Source of the DNA: Ovis canadensis
Lineage: Eukaryota > Chordata > Mammalia > Artiodactyla > Bovidae
Length of the DNA stretch: 64,000 nt
Assembly: GCF_042477335.2 (NCBI RefSeq)
Contig: NC_091256.1
Location: 36,548,001 to 36,612,000 of the forward strand
Direction: 5' to 3'
Each line of letters starts with the position of its first letter. The stretch's first letter is position 1. Positions 1 through 11,459 of this stretch are shown here, in pieces. A program made the position numbers and the translations under genes. The notes under the pieces were generated by a model, which saw only the letters and a program-made list of their open reading frames with translations, was not told the DNA's origin and did not search any database.

Positions 1-267
1 AAAACATTAGGCTAAGTGAAAGAAGTCAGTAACAAAAGACCACGTATTTCAGGACTACACTTGTATGAACTATGCAGAATAGATCTCCAGAAACAGAAAG
101 CAGATTGCTAGGTTGCCTAGCAATGCAGGAACTGGGGAAGAGTCAGAGGGACTGCTAATAGGTACAGGCTTTCTTTTTGGGGTGACAAAACTGTTCTAAA
201 ATTGATGATGGTAATGGATGAACAGCTGTGAATATATTACAAAACACTGAATTTATTATACTCTAAG
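1..267 (+). mobile_element. L1 3' end fragment
   Basis: The sequence has the typical L1 ORF2-end/3' UTR pattern (aggctaagtgaaagaagtca, then cttttggggtgacaaaactg). It is truncated by the window edge on the left and followed by BovB. It lies in a TAF1A intron. Confidence 0.7.
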
Positions 268-1630
268 TGAGATCAAATTGCCAATGTATGCTGGAACATA
301 GAAAAAGCAAGGGAATTCCATAAAACATCTACTTCTGCTTCATTGACTATGCTAAAGCCTTTGTGTGGATCACAACAAACTGTGGAATATTCTCAGTGAG
401 ATGGGAATACCAGACTACCTGACCTGCCCCCTGAGAAATCTGTATGCAGGACAAGAAGCAACAGTTAGAACTGCATGGAACAATGAAAGTGAAAAGTGAA
501 AGTGAAGTCCCTCAGTTGTGTCCGCTCTTTGCGACCCCGTGGACTGTAGCCTACCAGGCTCCTCCATCCATGGGATTCTCCAGGCAAGAATACTGGAGTG
601 GGTTGCCATTTCCTTCTCCAGGGGATCTTCCCGATTCAGGGATCGAACCTGGGTCTCCCGCATTGCAGGCAGACGCTTTAACCTCTCAGCCTGGTTCAAA
701 ACTGAGAAAGGAGTGTATCCAGGCTGTATATTGTTACCCTGCTTATTTAACTTATAAGCAGAGCACATCATGCAAAATGCTGGGTTGAATTAATCACAAG
801 CCGGAATCAAGATTGTCAGAAGAAATATCAACAACCTCAGATATGCAGATGACACCACTTTAATGGCAGAAAGTGAAGGAACTAAAGAGCCTCTTGATGA
901 AGGTGAAAGAGGAGAATGAAAAAGCTGGCTTAAAACTCAACATTCAAAACACAAAGATTATGGCATCCAGCCCCATCACTTCATGGCAAAAAGATGGAGA
1001 AATTGTAGAAACAGTGTCAAATTTCATTTTCTTGGGCTCCAAAACCAATGTGGATGGTGACTGCATGCCATGAAATTAGAAGACACTTGCTCCTTGAAAG
1101 AATAGCTATGACAAACCTAGACAGTGTATTAAAAAGCAGAGACATCACCTTGCCAACAAAGGCCCATATGGTCATGGTCAAAGCCATGGTTTTTCCAGAA
1201 GTCATGTATGGATGTGAGAGTCGCACCATAAAGAAGGCTGAGTGCCAAAGAACTGATGCTTTCGAACTGTGGTGCTGGAGAAGACTCTTTAGAGTCCCTT
1301 GGACAGCAAGGAGATCAAACCAGGCAGTCCTAAAGGAAATCAACCTTGAATGTTCATTGGAAGGACTGAAGTGCTTTAGCTGAAGCTCCAATCCTTTGGC
1401 CATCTGATGTAAAGAGCTGACTCATTGGAAAAGACCCTGATGCTGGAAAAAACTGAGGGCAAGAGGAGAAGGGGATGACAGAGGATGAGATGACTGTATG
1501 GCATCACTGACTCAATGGACATGAGTTTGAGCAAACTCAAGGAGATAGTGAAGGACAGGGAAGTCTAGCTTTCTGTAGTCCATGGGGTTGCAAAGAGTTG
1601 GATAGGACTTAGTGACTGAACAATGACAAC
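268..1630 (+). mobile_element. BovB (RTE-type LINE) 3' half, decayed, split by a SINE
   Basis: Matches the BovB reverse-transcriptase and C-terminal region: a degraded YADD-type box near 843-855 (tatgcagatgacacc), the ELWCWRRLFRVPWTARR block near 1270-1312 and the tail ending in ...gacttagtgactgaacaa. Several frameshifts and stops break the frame. A Bov-tA copy is nested at about 484-690. Compare the much better-preserved copy at 25613-26735. Confidence 0.9.
484..690 (-). mobile_element. Bov-tA SINE nested in BovB
   Basis: A tRNA-derived ruminant SINE in reverse orientation (gtccgctctttgcgaccccg ... tctccaggcaagaatactgg). The BovB sequence catggaacaa / ctggttcaaaactg is interrupted at exactly this point, so the SINE is younger than the BovB copy. 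Confidence 0.9.
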
Positions 1631-1699
1631 AAGTGGGTGAACCATATCAAGAATCATATCTCAATTCTCAATAAAGCTGTTATTTAAAAAAAAGAGAGA

Positions 1700-1990
1700 C
1701 TACCATACCACACAATAAATTGGGTGACATGAAAACTCCTGATAATAATAAATGATGATGAGACAACAGACAAAAGAAAACTCAAAACAGACTACTAATG
1801 GGATATAAATTAGTAACCACTTTGGAAAGACTTTAGCCTATTATATAGCACAGTGGAAGATACACATGCTTAGTGACAATTCTACTCTGAGAAACGCATG
1901 CATATGTGTACCACTATCCGTGCCCCAGAATTTCAAAGCAGCGTTAATTATAATATCTCCAAACTATTAACATCCTAAATAGCAATCAAT
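1700..1990 (+). mobile_element. L1 3'-region fragment, old
   Basis: Resembles the L1 ORF2-end passage (ggatataaattagtaaccac, then acaattctactctgagaaac). Diverged. The flanking 1990-2650 shows nothing I recognise apart from AT-rich intron sequence. Confidence 0.5.
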
Positions 1991-2658
1991 ATAGAGAAGG
2001 AATAAATTGCAAGACTATCATACAATATATTGTTTCACAACAACAAAAATGAACAAACTAGAGCTAATTCAACCATACAATCACATGTTAAATGTTGAAC
2101 AAAATATGCAAGGTCCCCCAAAATATGTACACTGTGGATCCAAAGAGGATACTAAAATTAAGGCAAAACTAAACTACATCGTTAAAGAAAGGCAGATCCC
2201 TGAGTAAATATAAGTTGGGTGTGAATTTACCATGGAAGGGGGTTCCCAGCTACCAAGTGCATCAAAGCCAACCAGCACAGGCCACGGCAGAAAGGAAAAA
2301 TCCCAAGGCAACTCTGAGCACACGTTCATGTGTTACATTTCATAAGTCTGGTTATATAAAACCAGTCCTAGTTTTTTTTTCCCCATTAAATAGCCATGTG
2401 AGGTTAAAGACCATCTAAAGAGCTCCACATTTTATCCCATCTTTATCTCTTGTTGCTCCAGAAGAGTGTCAGCTGCAGAAGGTACTGAATTATCTAACCA
2501 TGAAAGTGATGGTATAAATCCATGTTCCAACTGATCTAATCATCACGTGTATGCTTTAGTTCTACCTAAGTGTGTGAGAAGAAAAGGAAATAATGATTTT
2601 AAAACTTACCTAAATCAGTATCAGCGAGCCTTCTTAAAAAGAACATTACAGTGGGCAT

Positions 2659-2899
2659 TTCAGCAAGGTTTGTTGTTGTGCTGTGTTACTCTCTCAGTAC
2701 TGCCCAACTCTTTGTGACCCAATGGACTGTAGCCCGCCAGGCTTCTCTGTCCATGGGAGTCTCCAGGCAAGAATACTGGAGAGGGTTGCCATTTCCTTCT
2801 CCAGGTGATCTTACCAACCCAGGGACTGAATCCGGGTCTCCCGCATTGCAGGCAGATTCTTTACTGTCTGAGCCACCAGGGAAGTCCTTCAGCAAGGTT
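2659..2899 (-). mobile_element. Bov-tA SINE with 12-bp target-site duplication
   Basis: A reverse-orientation Bov-tA copy flanked by a direct repeat TTCAGCAAGGTT at 2659-2670 and 2888-2899. Complete and relatively young. The stretch 2900-3735 downstream has no recognised element or gene. Confidence 0.92.
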
Positions 2900-3737
2900 A
2901 ACGAAAGAAATACAGATATGTGACCTCAAAAGATTGATGAGTCTAGACAAGGAGACACAACACAAAACACACATGAAAAACACTTAGAATGATTAACAAA
3001 GCAAAAGGTGAAGAGTCGATTGATACAGGCTGAACATGCAGCTGGTATGTTGGGTTTAAAGTAAAAGGAGGAGAGGTCTAACGAGTCCTGAAGACAGATG
3101 GCATACTGGAGCAGGAGGATGCACAAGAGGCCTCGCAGGGTTATCATGATGAAGACAGTATTTCAGAAGTGTCTTGCGGGAGGTTAAAGGCAGGAAACAG
3201 GAAGGGAATTTGCGATTGGTGAACCCACCCACCCAGAGACCAGGGAAATACTACTATCAATTAAGGATATTGAAATATAGCTTAACATAAATGAAGTGAT
3301 AAATGTCAGAATTGCGATTTGGATGAAGGAGGTGAAAACAGAAAAAGGTTAATCCTAGAGAAGTTATGGAGAAAAACTATATGAGGGTAAAAAGGTGCAG
3401 AGAATCATACAGCTTCGAAAAACACAAATTTAGGGACAGGAGAGGACAACATCACCACTGCAAGTAAGAGAAAGAGAAGGCAGTGGGAGGAGGACACATA
3501 GTTTTGGGGGTGATCAGTGAGTCAAGAAATTGCCTGTGATGACTTTTGTACAGAAATGAAACAATTTTATCTTGCCCTATTCTTTGAACATATCTTCCTA
3601 AGAAACAACATTATAAAACAAACTAAACTCCACTGTAAACACACAGGAAGAAATGCTTCTTCTATGTGATAATGCCCATGGATGAAAATTTGTAACCTTT
3701 CTTGGAAATCACATTTCTAAGAAATGAATGAATCTAG

Positions 3738-4085
3738 GACCATTCCTGGTGGCACAGTGGATAAGAATTCACCTTCCAATGAAGGGGACACGGGTTGTTA
3801 GTCCCCTCGGACCCTGGTCCAAGAAGATTCCACATGCTGTAGTGCTTAGCCCGTGTGCCACAACTACTGAGCCCGTGCTCTAGAGTCCACGAGCCACAAC
3901 TACCAACCAGAGCACCACAAGTACTGAAGCCCACACACCCTAGATTCCGGGCTCTGCAATGAGAAGCCACTGCAATAAGAAGCCCATGCACCGCAATGAA
4001 GAGTAGCCCCCGCTTGCTAAACTACAGAAAGCCTGCTCACAGCAATGAAGACCCAGTGCAACCATAAATAAAAATAAATCTTAAA
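3738..4085 (+). mobile_element. CHR-type tRNA SINE, full length
   Basis: tRNA-like head (ttcctggtggcacagtggat), the body with repeated 'accacaactactgagcc / agcaccacaagtactgaagc' units and an A-rich tail. It is the older cetartiodactyl SINE type, distinct from Bov-tA. It ends about 240 bp downstream, in transcript sense, of TAF1A exon 5. Confidence 0.8.
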
Positions 4086-4329
4086 AAAGCAACAAATCTA
4101 AAATGGTCATGAACTTAACCTATGAATTACCTAATTTATGTCTGAAAAGTCTTTTGTTTAAATATCAGAAAGTTTATAAAGGATGACGCAGAATTTTACA
4201 AGCATAGCAGCCTCTGTTCTCTGTACTATCTGGATAAAGCCAGGCTTGGAAGAAGGGGAATTAGATTACTCCTCAAGATTCCTTCTGTCCCTCTGACAGT
4301 CTTACCACTCATCATGCATATTTACTCAC

Positions 4330-4528
4330 CGAGTTGAGACAATTCCATCTTCTTTTTATACCAAGAATAATACTGCAAAAGCCCTTTATAGGCCTGAACA
4401 AGGTTGACTAACACTTCCTGGGAAGAAGACTTTTCACCATATCGCCATGTCTCTGCCTGGGTGAGAATTCTGTTGGCATCTTCAAGCAATCCATGATGCA
4501 GAAGGTACAATGCATGTTGTAAGGAAAT
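4330..4528 (-). CDS. TAF1A: TAF1A coding exon 5 (last exon in window)
   Basis: This 199-bp exon encodes 66 residues and ends in phase 1. It begins [17 protein letters not shown] and includes [15 protein letters not shown] and [18 protein letters not shown], alternating amphipathic helices typical of the TPR-like core. The acceptor is TGTTGCAG and the donor GTGAGT. The open frame continues upstream of the acceptor, but those residues ([10 protein letters not shown] and others) are intronic. The next exon is not in the window. Confidence 0.92.
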
Positions 4529-4698
4529 CTGCAACATTAAGAAAAGCCCACTGTTATGCAGGTCATTAGATAACCATTCGTTTAAAAACTCAGTAAATAT
4601 ATGATACACGCTGGGCTAAGACCTTGGGAGAACACAAACAATGGAACATTGTCCCTGTGATTAAAAATTTCAATCTAGCAGAAAGATGCATGAAAAAA

Positions 4699-4908
4699 TT
4701 GTTGTTGTTTAGTCACTAAGTCGTGTTCAACTCTTTGCGACCCAATGGACTGTGGCCTGCCAATCTCCTCTGCCCTTGGGATTCTCCAGGCAAGAATACT
4801 GGAGTGCGTTGCCATTTTCTTCTCCAGGGGATCTTCCCAACCCAGGGATCAAACCTGCATCTCCTGTTTGGCAGGATTCTTTACCACTGAGCCATCAGAG
4901 AAGCCCAT
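4699..4908 (-). mobile_element. Bov-tA SINE
   Basis: Reverse-orientation copy starting at ttgttgttgtttagtcacta and ending ccatcagagaagccc. It lies about 170 bp upstream (transcript sense) of the TAF1A exon 5 acceptor. Confidence 0.9.
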
Positions 4909-5009
4909 ACATCAACTATATGTCAACTTTTCAATTAAAAATTTAAAAAAGAATAATTACATAAAGAAAGAGCAATACAAATAGGGAAAGCGTTAAGGAG
5001 GAGAATAAT

Positions 5010-5960
5010 GGGAAATACACTTAATTATATGAACAGTGTCAGAGTTCAAACCTTCCTCTTCAACTGCTGTAATAATTTCTCAACTCGTGTCTCCTGTCTT
5101 GTCCCCCTACAATCCATCTTCCATGTGACCACCAAAGAAATCTCATTGGTCATCTGTGTAAAATTCTTCAACAGTTCCCACTGCCTACAGAATAAAAATC
5201 TCAGCTCTATAGAGACGGCATACAGAACTCAGCTTACTTCCCCTGCTTTCTACCTATGTGACTTTTAGAATAACTAAAGACACATTAGACACAGAGGTAT
5301 CAGACTCTTCATTATCCCCTACCATGCCAGATGACAATTTCCTCCAGTATGCACAGTGAATACCCGCTAGCTTCTTCAGACTCATCTCCAGCATCACATC
5401 CCTTCTTTGCCCAACTCCCCTAACTCATTCAGTCCTAGCCCTTTCCAATTCCAGAAAGCCAACCGTTTTCGACTTTGTCTTCTCACTGTAACTGCATCTC
5501 TACCATGGCAGCCATAACCATTTATTTTATTTACAGACCTGTCTCCCTTTGCTGCAAGAACCATGTCCAGCAGATTGTCTGGGAAACAGCAGCAGGTGCT
5601 TTTTTAAAAAGTGTTACTAAAAAATTTCTTTTGTCTATCCTAACTACCACCCTCAGACTCTGGAGTATGAAATAAAGTTCCTCCCAGATTTCTTTACTTC
5701 ACTTGAGTAGATTCTATGAGCTTAGAAGGAGCTAACCAATAATTTAGTTGAAACTCTACCTTCCCTCCCTAAACGGCTATCTAGTTTCTCCCTGAAAGAA
5801 GAGAAGCACACACCACCAGGGCAGGCTATCCCCTTTTTCCAACTGTTCACTGAGAAAGTTCTTCCTTAAGTGGAACCATACGCTGCCTCCATTTAGTGTC
5901 TACTTATAATGTACATGGTCTACCAGAAAATAAGATCCTAAAGGAGAACCTGGCACATAA
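5010..5960 (+). mobile_element. Probable L2 LINE fragment
   Basis: The order of passages (tcttgtccccctacaatcca, cactgcctacagaataaaaa, later acagacctgtctccctttgc) follows the L2 3' region. Heavily diverged, so the borders are approximate. No gene seen. Confidence 0.45.
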
Positions 5961-6039
5961 GAGAAACAAAAATTTTTTCCTAAATTAATAAAACCTGTAA
6001 AGAACCCTAAACTAGGGGAAATCTTTTTCCAAAATTAGA

Positions 6040-6965
6040 AAGCAGTGCGAATATAAAATGCTACAGCCACTACGGAAAACAGTTTAGTGATTCCTAAAAG
6101 GGTTAAACATAGAATTATATGTCTATACATACATGTTTTTATAATACACATATATAAGCTCCAACTCATTGGAAAAGACCTTGATGCTGGGAATGATGGA
6201 AGGCAAAAGGAGAAGGGGACAACAGAGGATGAGATGGTTAGATGGCATCACTGATTCAATAATGGACATGAATTTGAGCAAACTCCGGGAGATAGTGCAG
6301 GACAGAGGAGCCTGGTGTGCTACAATCTATAGGGTCACAGAGTTGGACAGAACTTAGTGCCTGAACAACAACAAATATGTGTATATGTGTGTACACGACA
6401 TAAAACATGACCTAGCAATTCTACTCAAAGTTATACATCCAAAGAAACTGAAAGCAGAGACTCAAACAGATATCTGTATGATAGCATTCACTGAAGTGTT
6501 ATTCACAATCGCCAAAAGATGGAAACAACCAAACAAGAGATGACAGGATAAGAAAATGTGATAGATACATACAACAGAATACTGTAGTCATTCTGAGCCG
6601 TAACAAGGGATGAGGTCTGATACACGCCACAACACAGACAAATCTTGAAAACATGATGCTAGGTGAAATGACCAATACATAAAAGGACACATATTATATG
6701 CTTCCACTTATACGAAATACCTAGAATAGCCAAATTTATAGAGACAGAAAGTAGATTAGAGGTTATGAGGGGATGGGAGGAGGAGGGGATGAGGCGTTAC
6801 TGCTTAATGGGTACAGAGTTTCTGTTTGGGGTGATAGAAATTTTGGCAATACTGGTGATGGCTGCACAACAATGGAAACATAATTAATGCCACTGAATTA
6901 TACACTTAAAGATGGTTAGAATATCACACTTTACATTACATACATTTTGCAACAATTTAAAAATA
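6040..6965 (+). mobile_element. L1 3' end interrupted by a BovB tail
   Basis: L1 passages (tgctacagccactacggaaa; acctagcaattctactcaaa; gccaaaagatggaaacaacc) run on both sides of a BovB insertion at about 6158-6373 and end in the 3' UTR. The BovB therefore inserted into an older L1. Confidence 0.75.
6158..6373 (+). mobile_element. BovB 3'-terminal fragment
   Basis: A 5'-truncated BovB copy (actcattggaaaagaccttg ... cttagtgcctgaacaacaac) covering only the end of the ORF and the tail. Nested in L1. Confidence 0.88.
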
Positions 6966-7329
6966 TCTGAAGACTAGGGCAAGTAGAAACAAAACAAGAA
7001 TAAGAGGGTAAATATTTTACGCCTCACAGGCCTACTGGTCTCAGTCACAACTGCTCGACTCTGCCATTGTCTGGCTAAAAGTAGCTACTGGCAATATGGA
7101 AATGAATGGGTGTGGCAATGTTCCAACAAAACTGTATTTAGAGGTACTAGAAAAAATTAAAAAGCAAAATGTGTCAAAACTTGATTGAGAAAGTGCTTTT
7201 AATCAAACATATATCACAGAGAGGGAGATTATCATAACATTTTGGAGGATGTCAATTCTTTTGGATAAAACTTTTATTAAAGGACACTTTAATTTGGATA
7301 AAACTCCGCCTAAACATGAGAAACAATGA

Positions 7330-9340
7330 AACATTTTCACACATAGATCAGAAGTTAATACTGTGAAAATGTCTGTACTACTGTGAAAATGTCCACACTA
7401 CCCATACTACCCAAAGCCATCTTTGGATTCAATGTAATACCTATCAAAATACCAGTGCTATTTTTCACATAAATAGAAAACACAATCTTCAAATCTGGAT
7501 GCAAAATTTTTATTATTCACATAAAAACCGTGAATAGCCAAAACAATCTTGAGAAAGAACAATGCTGCAGGCATCACACTTTCTTATTTCAATCTATATT
7601 ACCAAACTATAGCATTCAAAACAGACACATCAGACAAGTGGAACAGAATTGGGAGTCCAGAAATAAGCCCATCCATATGTTGTCAACTAATATTTGACAA
7701 AGGAGCCAAGAATACTCAAAGGGCAAAGGTTAAACTCTTTAATGAATGAATGATGTTGGGGAAACTATAGATGTTTATTGCAGAAGAATGAAATTGGACC
7801 CTTAATTTACATTTTACACTCACAAAAATTAACTCAAAATGGATTAAGGACTTAAAGGTAAGATCTGAAACTAAAGCTCTCAGAAGAAAACAGAGGGGAA
7901 AAAAAAACCCTTGATATTGGTCTTGGTAATGAATTCTTGGAGTATGACACCAAAAGCACAGGCAATGAAAGTGAAAATAAACAAGTGGGACCGCATCAAA
8001 CTAAAAAGCCTCTGCACAACAAAGGAACCATCAACAAAATGAAAAGGCAGTCTACTGAATGGGAGAAAATATTTTCAAATCATGTATCTGATAAGAAACA
8101 CCTAAAATCTATAAAGAACTCATACAGCTCAATAGCAAGAACAACAAAAAACATATTACAATTAAAAATGGGCAGGAGAGGGACTTCTCTGGTGGTCCAG
8201 TAGCTAAGACTTCGTGCTCCCAATGCAGAGGGCTGGGGCTTGATTCCCAATGCGAGGGTCAGGGAACTAGATCTCGCATGTTGCAACTAAGACCCGGTGC
8301 AGCCAAAGGCACACAAGATTCCACATGCCACGGAGCAACTAAAGACCGCGTGCTGCAACTACTGATGCCCGTGCACCTAGAGCGGGTGCTCCGCAACAAG
8401 AGAAGCCACTGCAATGAGAAGCCCGTACCCTGCAAGGAGGAATAGCTGCCGTCCACAGCAACGAGAAAGGGCCCCCATAGCAACAAAGACCCAGCACAAC
8501 CAAAAGGAAAACAAAACAAAAGACGAGGAATAACAAGTGTTGGTAAGGATGTGGAGAAAAGGGAACTGCTGTATACTGCTGGTATACATTCCCTTTGGAA
8601 TGTAAAGTGGTCTAGCCACTATGGAGAATGGTGGTATGGTGGTTCCTCTAATAAATTAAAAGCAGACCTAATATACGATCCAGCAGTCCACATTGGCATA
8701 TATATCCAAAGTTGAAATCACTATCTGGACGAGATGTCTGCACTTCCATGTTCACTGAAACACTATTCACAAGAGCCAAGACATGGAAGCAATCTAAGTG
8801 AGCAATGATGGGTGAATGGACAAGGAAAATATTGTATACAAACATATATACAATGGTGTATTATTCAGTCACGCAAAAGAATGAGATCTTGCATGTGTAG
8901 CAACATGGATGAGCTTTGAGGACATGACGCTTAGGGAAATAAGTCACACAAAAAAAGTAATATTCTCTCATCTCACTTTCAGGTGGAATCTAAAAACATC
9001 CAACCCATAGAAACAGAGTAAAATGCTGGTTGCCATAGGCTGAGGGCTGGAATAGTCAAGGGACACAAACTTTCAATTATAAGATGAGTAAGTTTGAGGG
9101 TCTAATGTACAGCATGGTGACTATGGCATTGTTAACTTGAAAGCTGCCACAAGGGTAGAATTTGAACATTCTCAACATAGCAACAACAAAACGATATTAT
9201 GTGAGGGGATGGCGATGTTAACTAACCACACTGAGGTAAATATTTGGCAATATACACATGCTATCAAATTATCACATTGTATATCCTCAACGAAATTAAA
9301 TCACATGTCGATTATATCGCAACAAAGCTGGAAAACTTTT
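7330..9340 (+). mobile_element. L1 ORF2 end plus 3' UTR, interrupted by a CHR SINE
   Basis: Long recognisable L1 stretch: gacacatcagacaagtggaa, aaaatggattaaggacttaa, ccgcatcaaactaaaaagcc, then after the SINE acaagtgttggtaaggatgt and attcacaagagccaagacat. Frames are broken. It is the longest sense-oriented L1 piece in the window and lies in TAF1A intron 5. Confidence 0.8.
8178..8518 (+). mobile_element. CHR-type SINE nested in L1
   Basis: Head acttctctggtggtccagta, body with gcgggtgctccgcaacaaga and gaagcccgtaccctgcaagg, and tail ...acaaaacaaaaga. It splits the L1 between the 'taagaacagctcaata' and 'acaagtgttggtaagg' regions. Confidence 0.8.
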
Positions 9341-9722
9341 CTCAAGTATTCAAATTCCCAATTTGTTTAGCTCTTTCCCTTTTCCAAAAGCACCAATTCT
9401 TAGAGAGCTCAACTGACTTAAGCAAACATATCAGAATTTGGTCCATCATCATAGTGAAGCACACAAGCCATTCTGGAGGACTGGTTCTGGCAGCCAGAGA
9501 TACACAGAGAGAAGATATTTGCACTCCCACAACGTGGTAGGCGACAGGAAACGGGGAAGTAAGTGGCTCCCTAATGCAATCTTTCTTTCAGCTTCTCTTA
9601 TTGACCCAGGTGTGTTACTCCCTTCCCCATCTTTTCTACACTCTTACCTGCCTTATCACTGAGACGAGCAATTTTAAAAAACGAACGCTGCAGATGTAAA
9701 TGCACAAAGCCTACATTCTCAC

Positions 9723-9836
9723 CTTCAAGTAATTCGTGACGCCAATATTTTTCATCCGGTCGGCAAAGGTATTGAAAGTCTCCAGGTTGCTTTTGGGATG
9801 ATAATAAACAATTTCACTTCCAAGCCTCCAAATAAT
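9723..9836 (-). CDS. TAF1A: TAF1A coding exon 4
   Basis: This is a 114-bp symmetrical exon (phase 0 to 0) encoding 38 residues, starting [19 protein letters not shown] and ending at NYLK. Acceptor TTTTGACAG and donor GTGAGA flank it. The content matches the matching stretch of mammalian TAF1A, including the tyrosine-histidine-proline motif before a helix. Because it is symmetrical, skipping it would keep the frame. Confidence 0.92.
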
Positions 9837-10111
9837 CTGTCAAAACAGAAGTTACTAACAAAACTGTAAAACCCCTGCCTTAACCAATGTCTCAGAAAGC
9901 TATTTTCTTCTGATTACAACATTAAAAAACAACCTATAATTCCTTTTTCTAGATACCACTACTGTCAACATTTTACTGTACTTCACCCAATGAAACTATT
10001 ATTACATTTTATGTGATTAAAAGCTTTTCCTGTTGATGAAAATACCAGGTGTCATTAACAATGTCATTTTGAGCCAGAATTCTAAAGAAGGTGAGCATTT
10101 AAGATACATAT

Positions 10112-10620
<509 letters not shown>

Positions 10621-11049
10621 ATTAGGAGAAAAACATTAAAGCTAGAAAACTCGGGTTCCATTAACACTGGCTTCTTCACTGCTCTCATTATGTACCAAGT
10701 GAGAGCTATGGACTCAATGTTTCCTCACATTTCATCAGGTCCTACAACTATTGACTATGGTTAGTCTATCTTTAGAGCTTCAACTTAAGAACCTGCATCA
10801 GCTTTATTTACTATAAATTTTAATAAAAATATTTTCTCCCCAGAGCACCAAAACTCTGATGATAGTACTTGCAGCTCTTCTTTTGCATGAGGGAAAATCT
10901 CTACTTTTCTTATTCCATTTAAAGTACTTCAATGATACTGATCTTCAAAGTAAACTGGTTGTTTAGTACAATATTGGTTTAGTGTAATCATAATACTCAG
11001 AAAGAGAGTTCTTTCATAGATAATCAAATTGCAGTATTTTGAAGCTTAA

Positions 11050-11250
11050 AGAAAATGTGCAGATTATCCTACCACAGTTGTTCTTAAATACACATGTATA
11101 TAAGAATTACCTGGGATACCAGTTAAAAATAAATATTCCAGGGATTCAGACTTGGACTCAGTAAAACTGGGGTGGAGGGCAGGAATCTATACTTTCAACA
11201 AAGGCTCTATGGGACACAAACAGAGCCCAAACAAGCATCTGGTAACCACT
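11050..11250 (+). mobile_element. MER20-like hAT-Charlie fragment
   Basis: Resembles MER20: cacagttgttcttaaatac, aagaattacctggga, ggggtggagggcaggaatct, catctggtaaccactg. Diverged and assigned by eye. Confidence 0.4.
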
Positions 11251-11459
11251 GATTTAATTCTTTCAACTTATAAAACAAACTCTGGACAAAAAGGGACTGT
11301 AATTTGTCCAATGTTTTATAGATCTAGATTAACTTTAGTCTATAAACTTTCAATCAATGATTAAATTTTTTTTCATATTTTTTGGTTCTATTAGACATCT
11401 AACTGATGCACCCTAATAGTAAAAGCTACTTGAGAAAGCCACGCGAAGTTATCTGCGGA

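Noticed and set aside
4322-4609. Minus-strand open frame starting [12 protein letters not shown]
   Set aside because: Only the part from the acceptor at 4528 is TAF1A. The upstream residues are intronic read-through.
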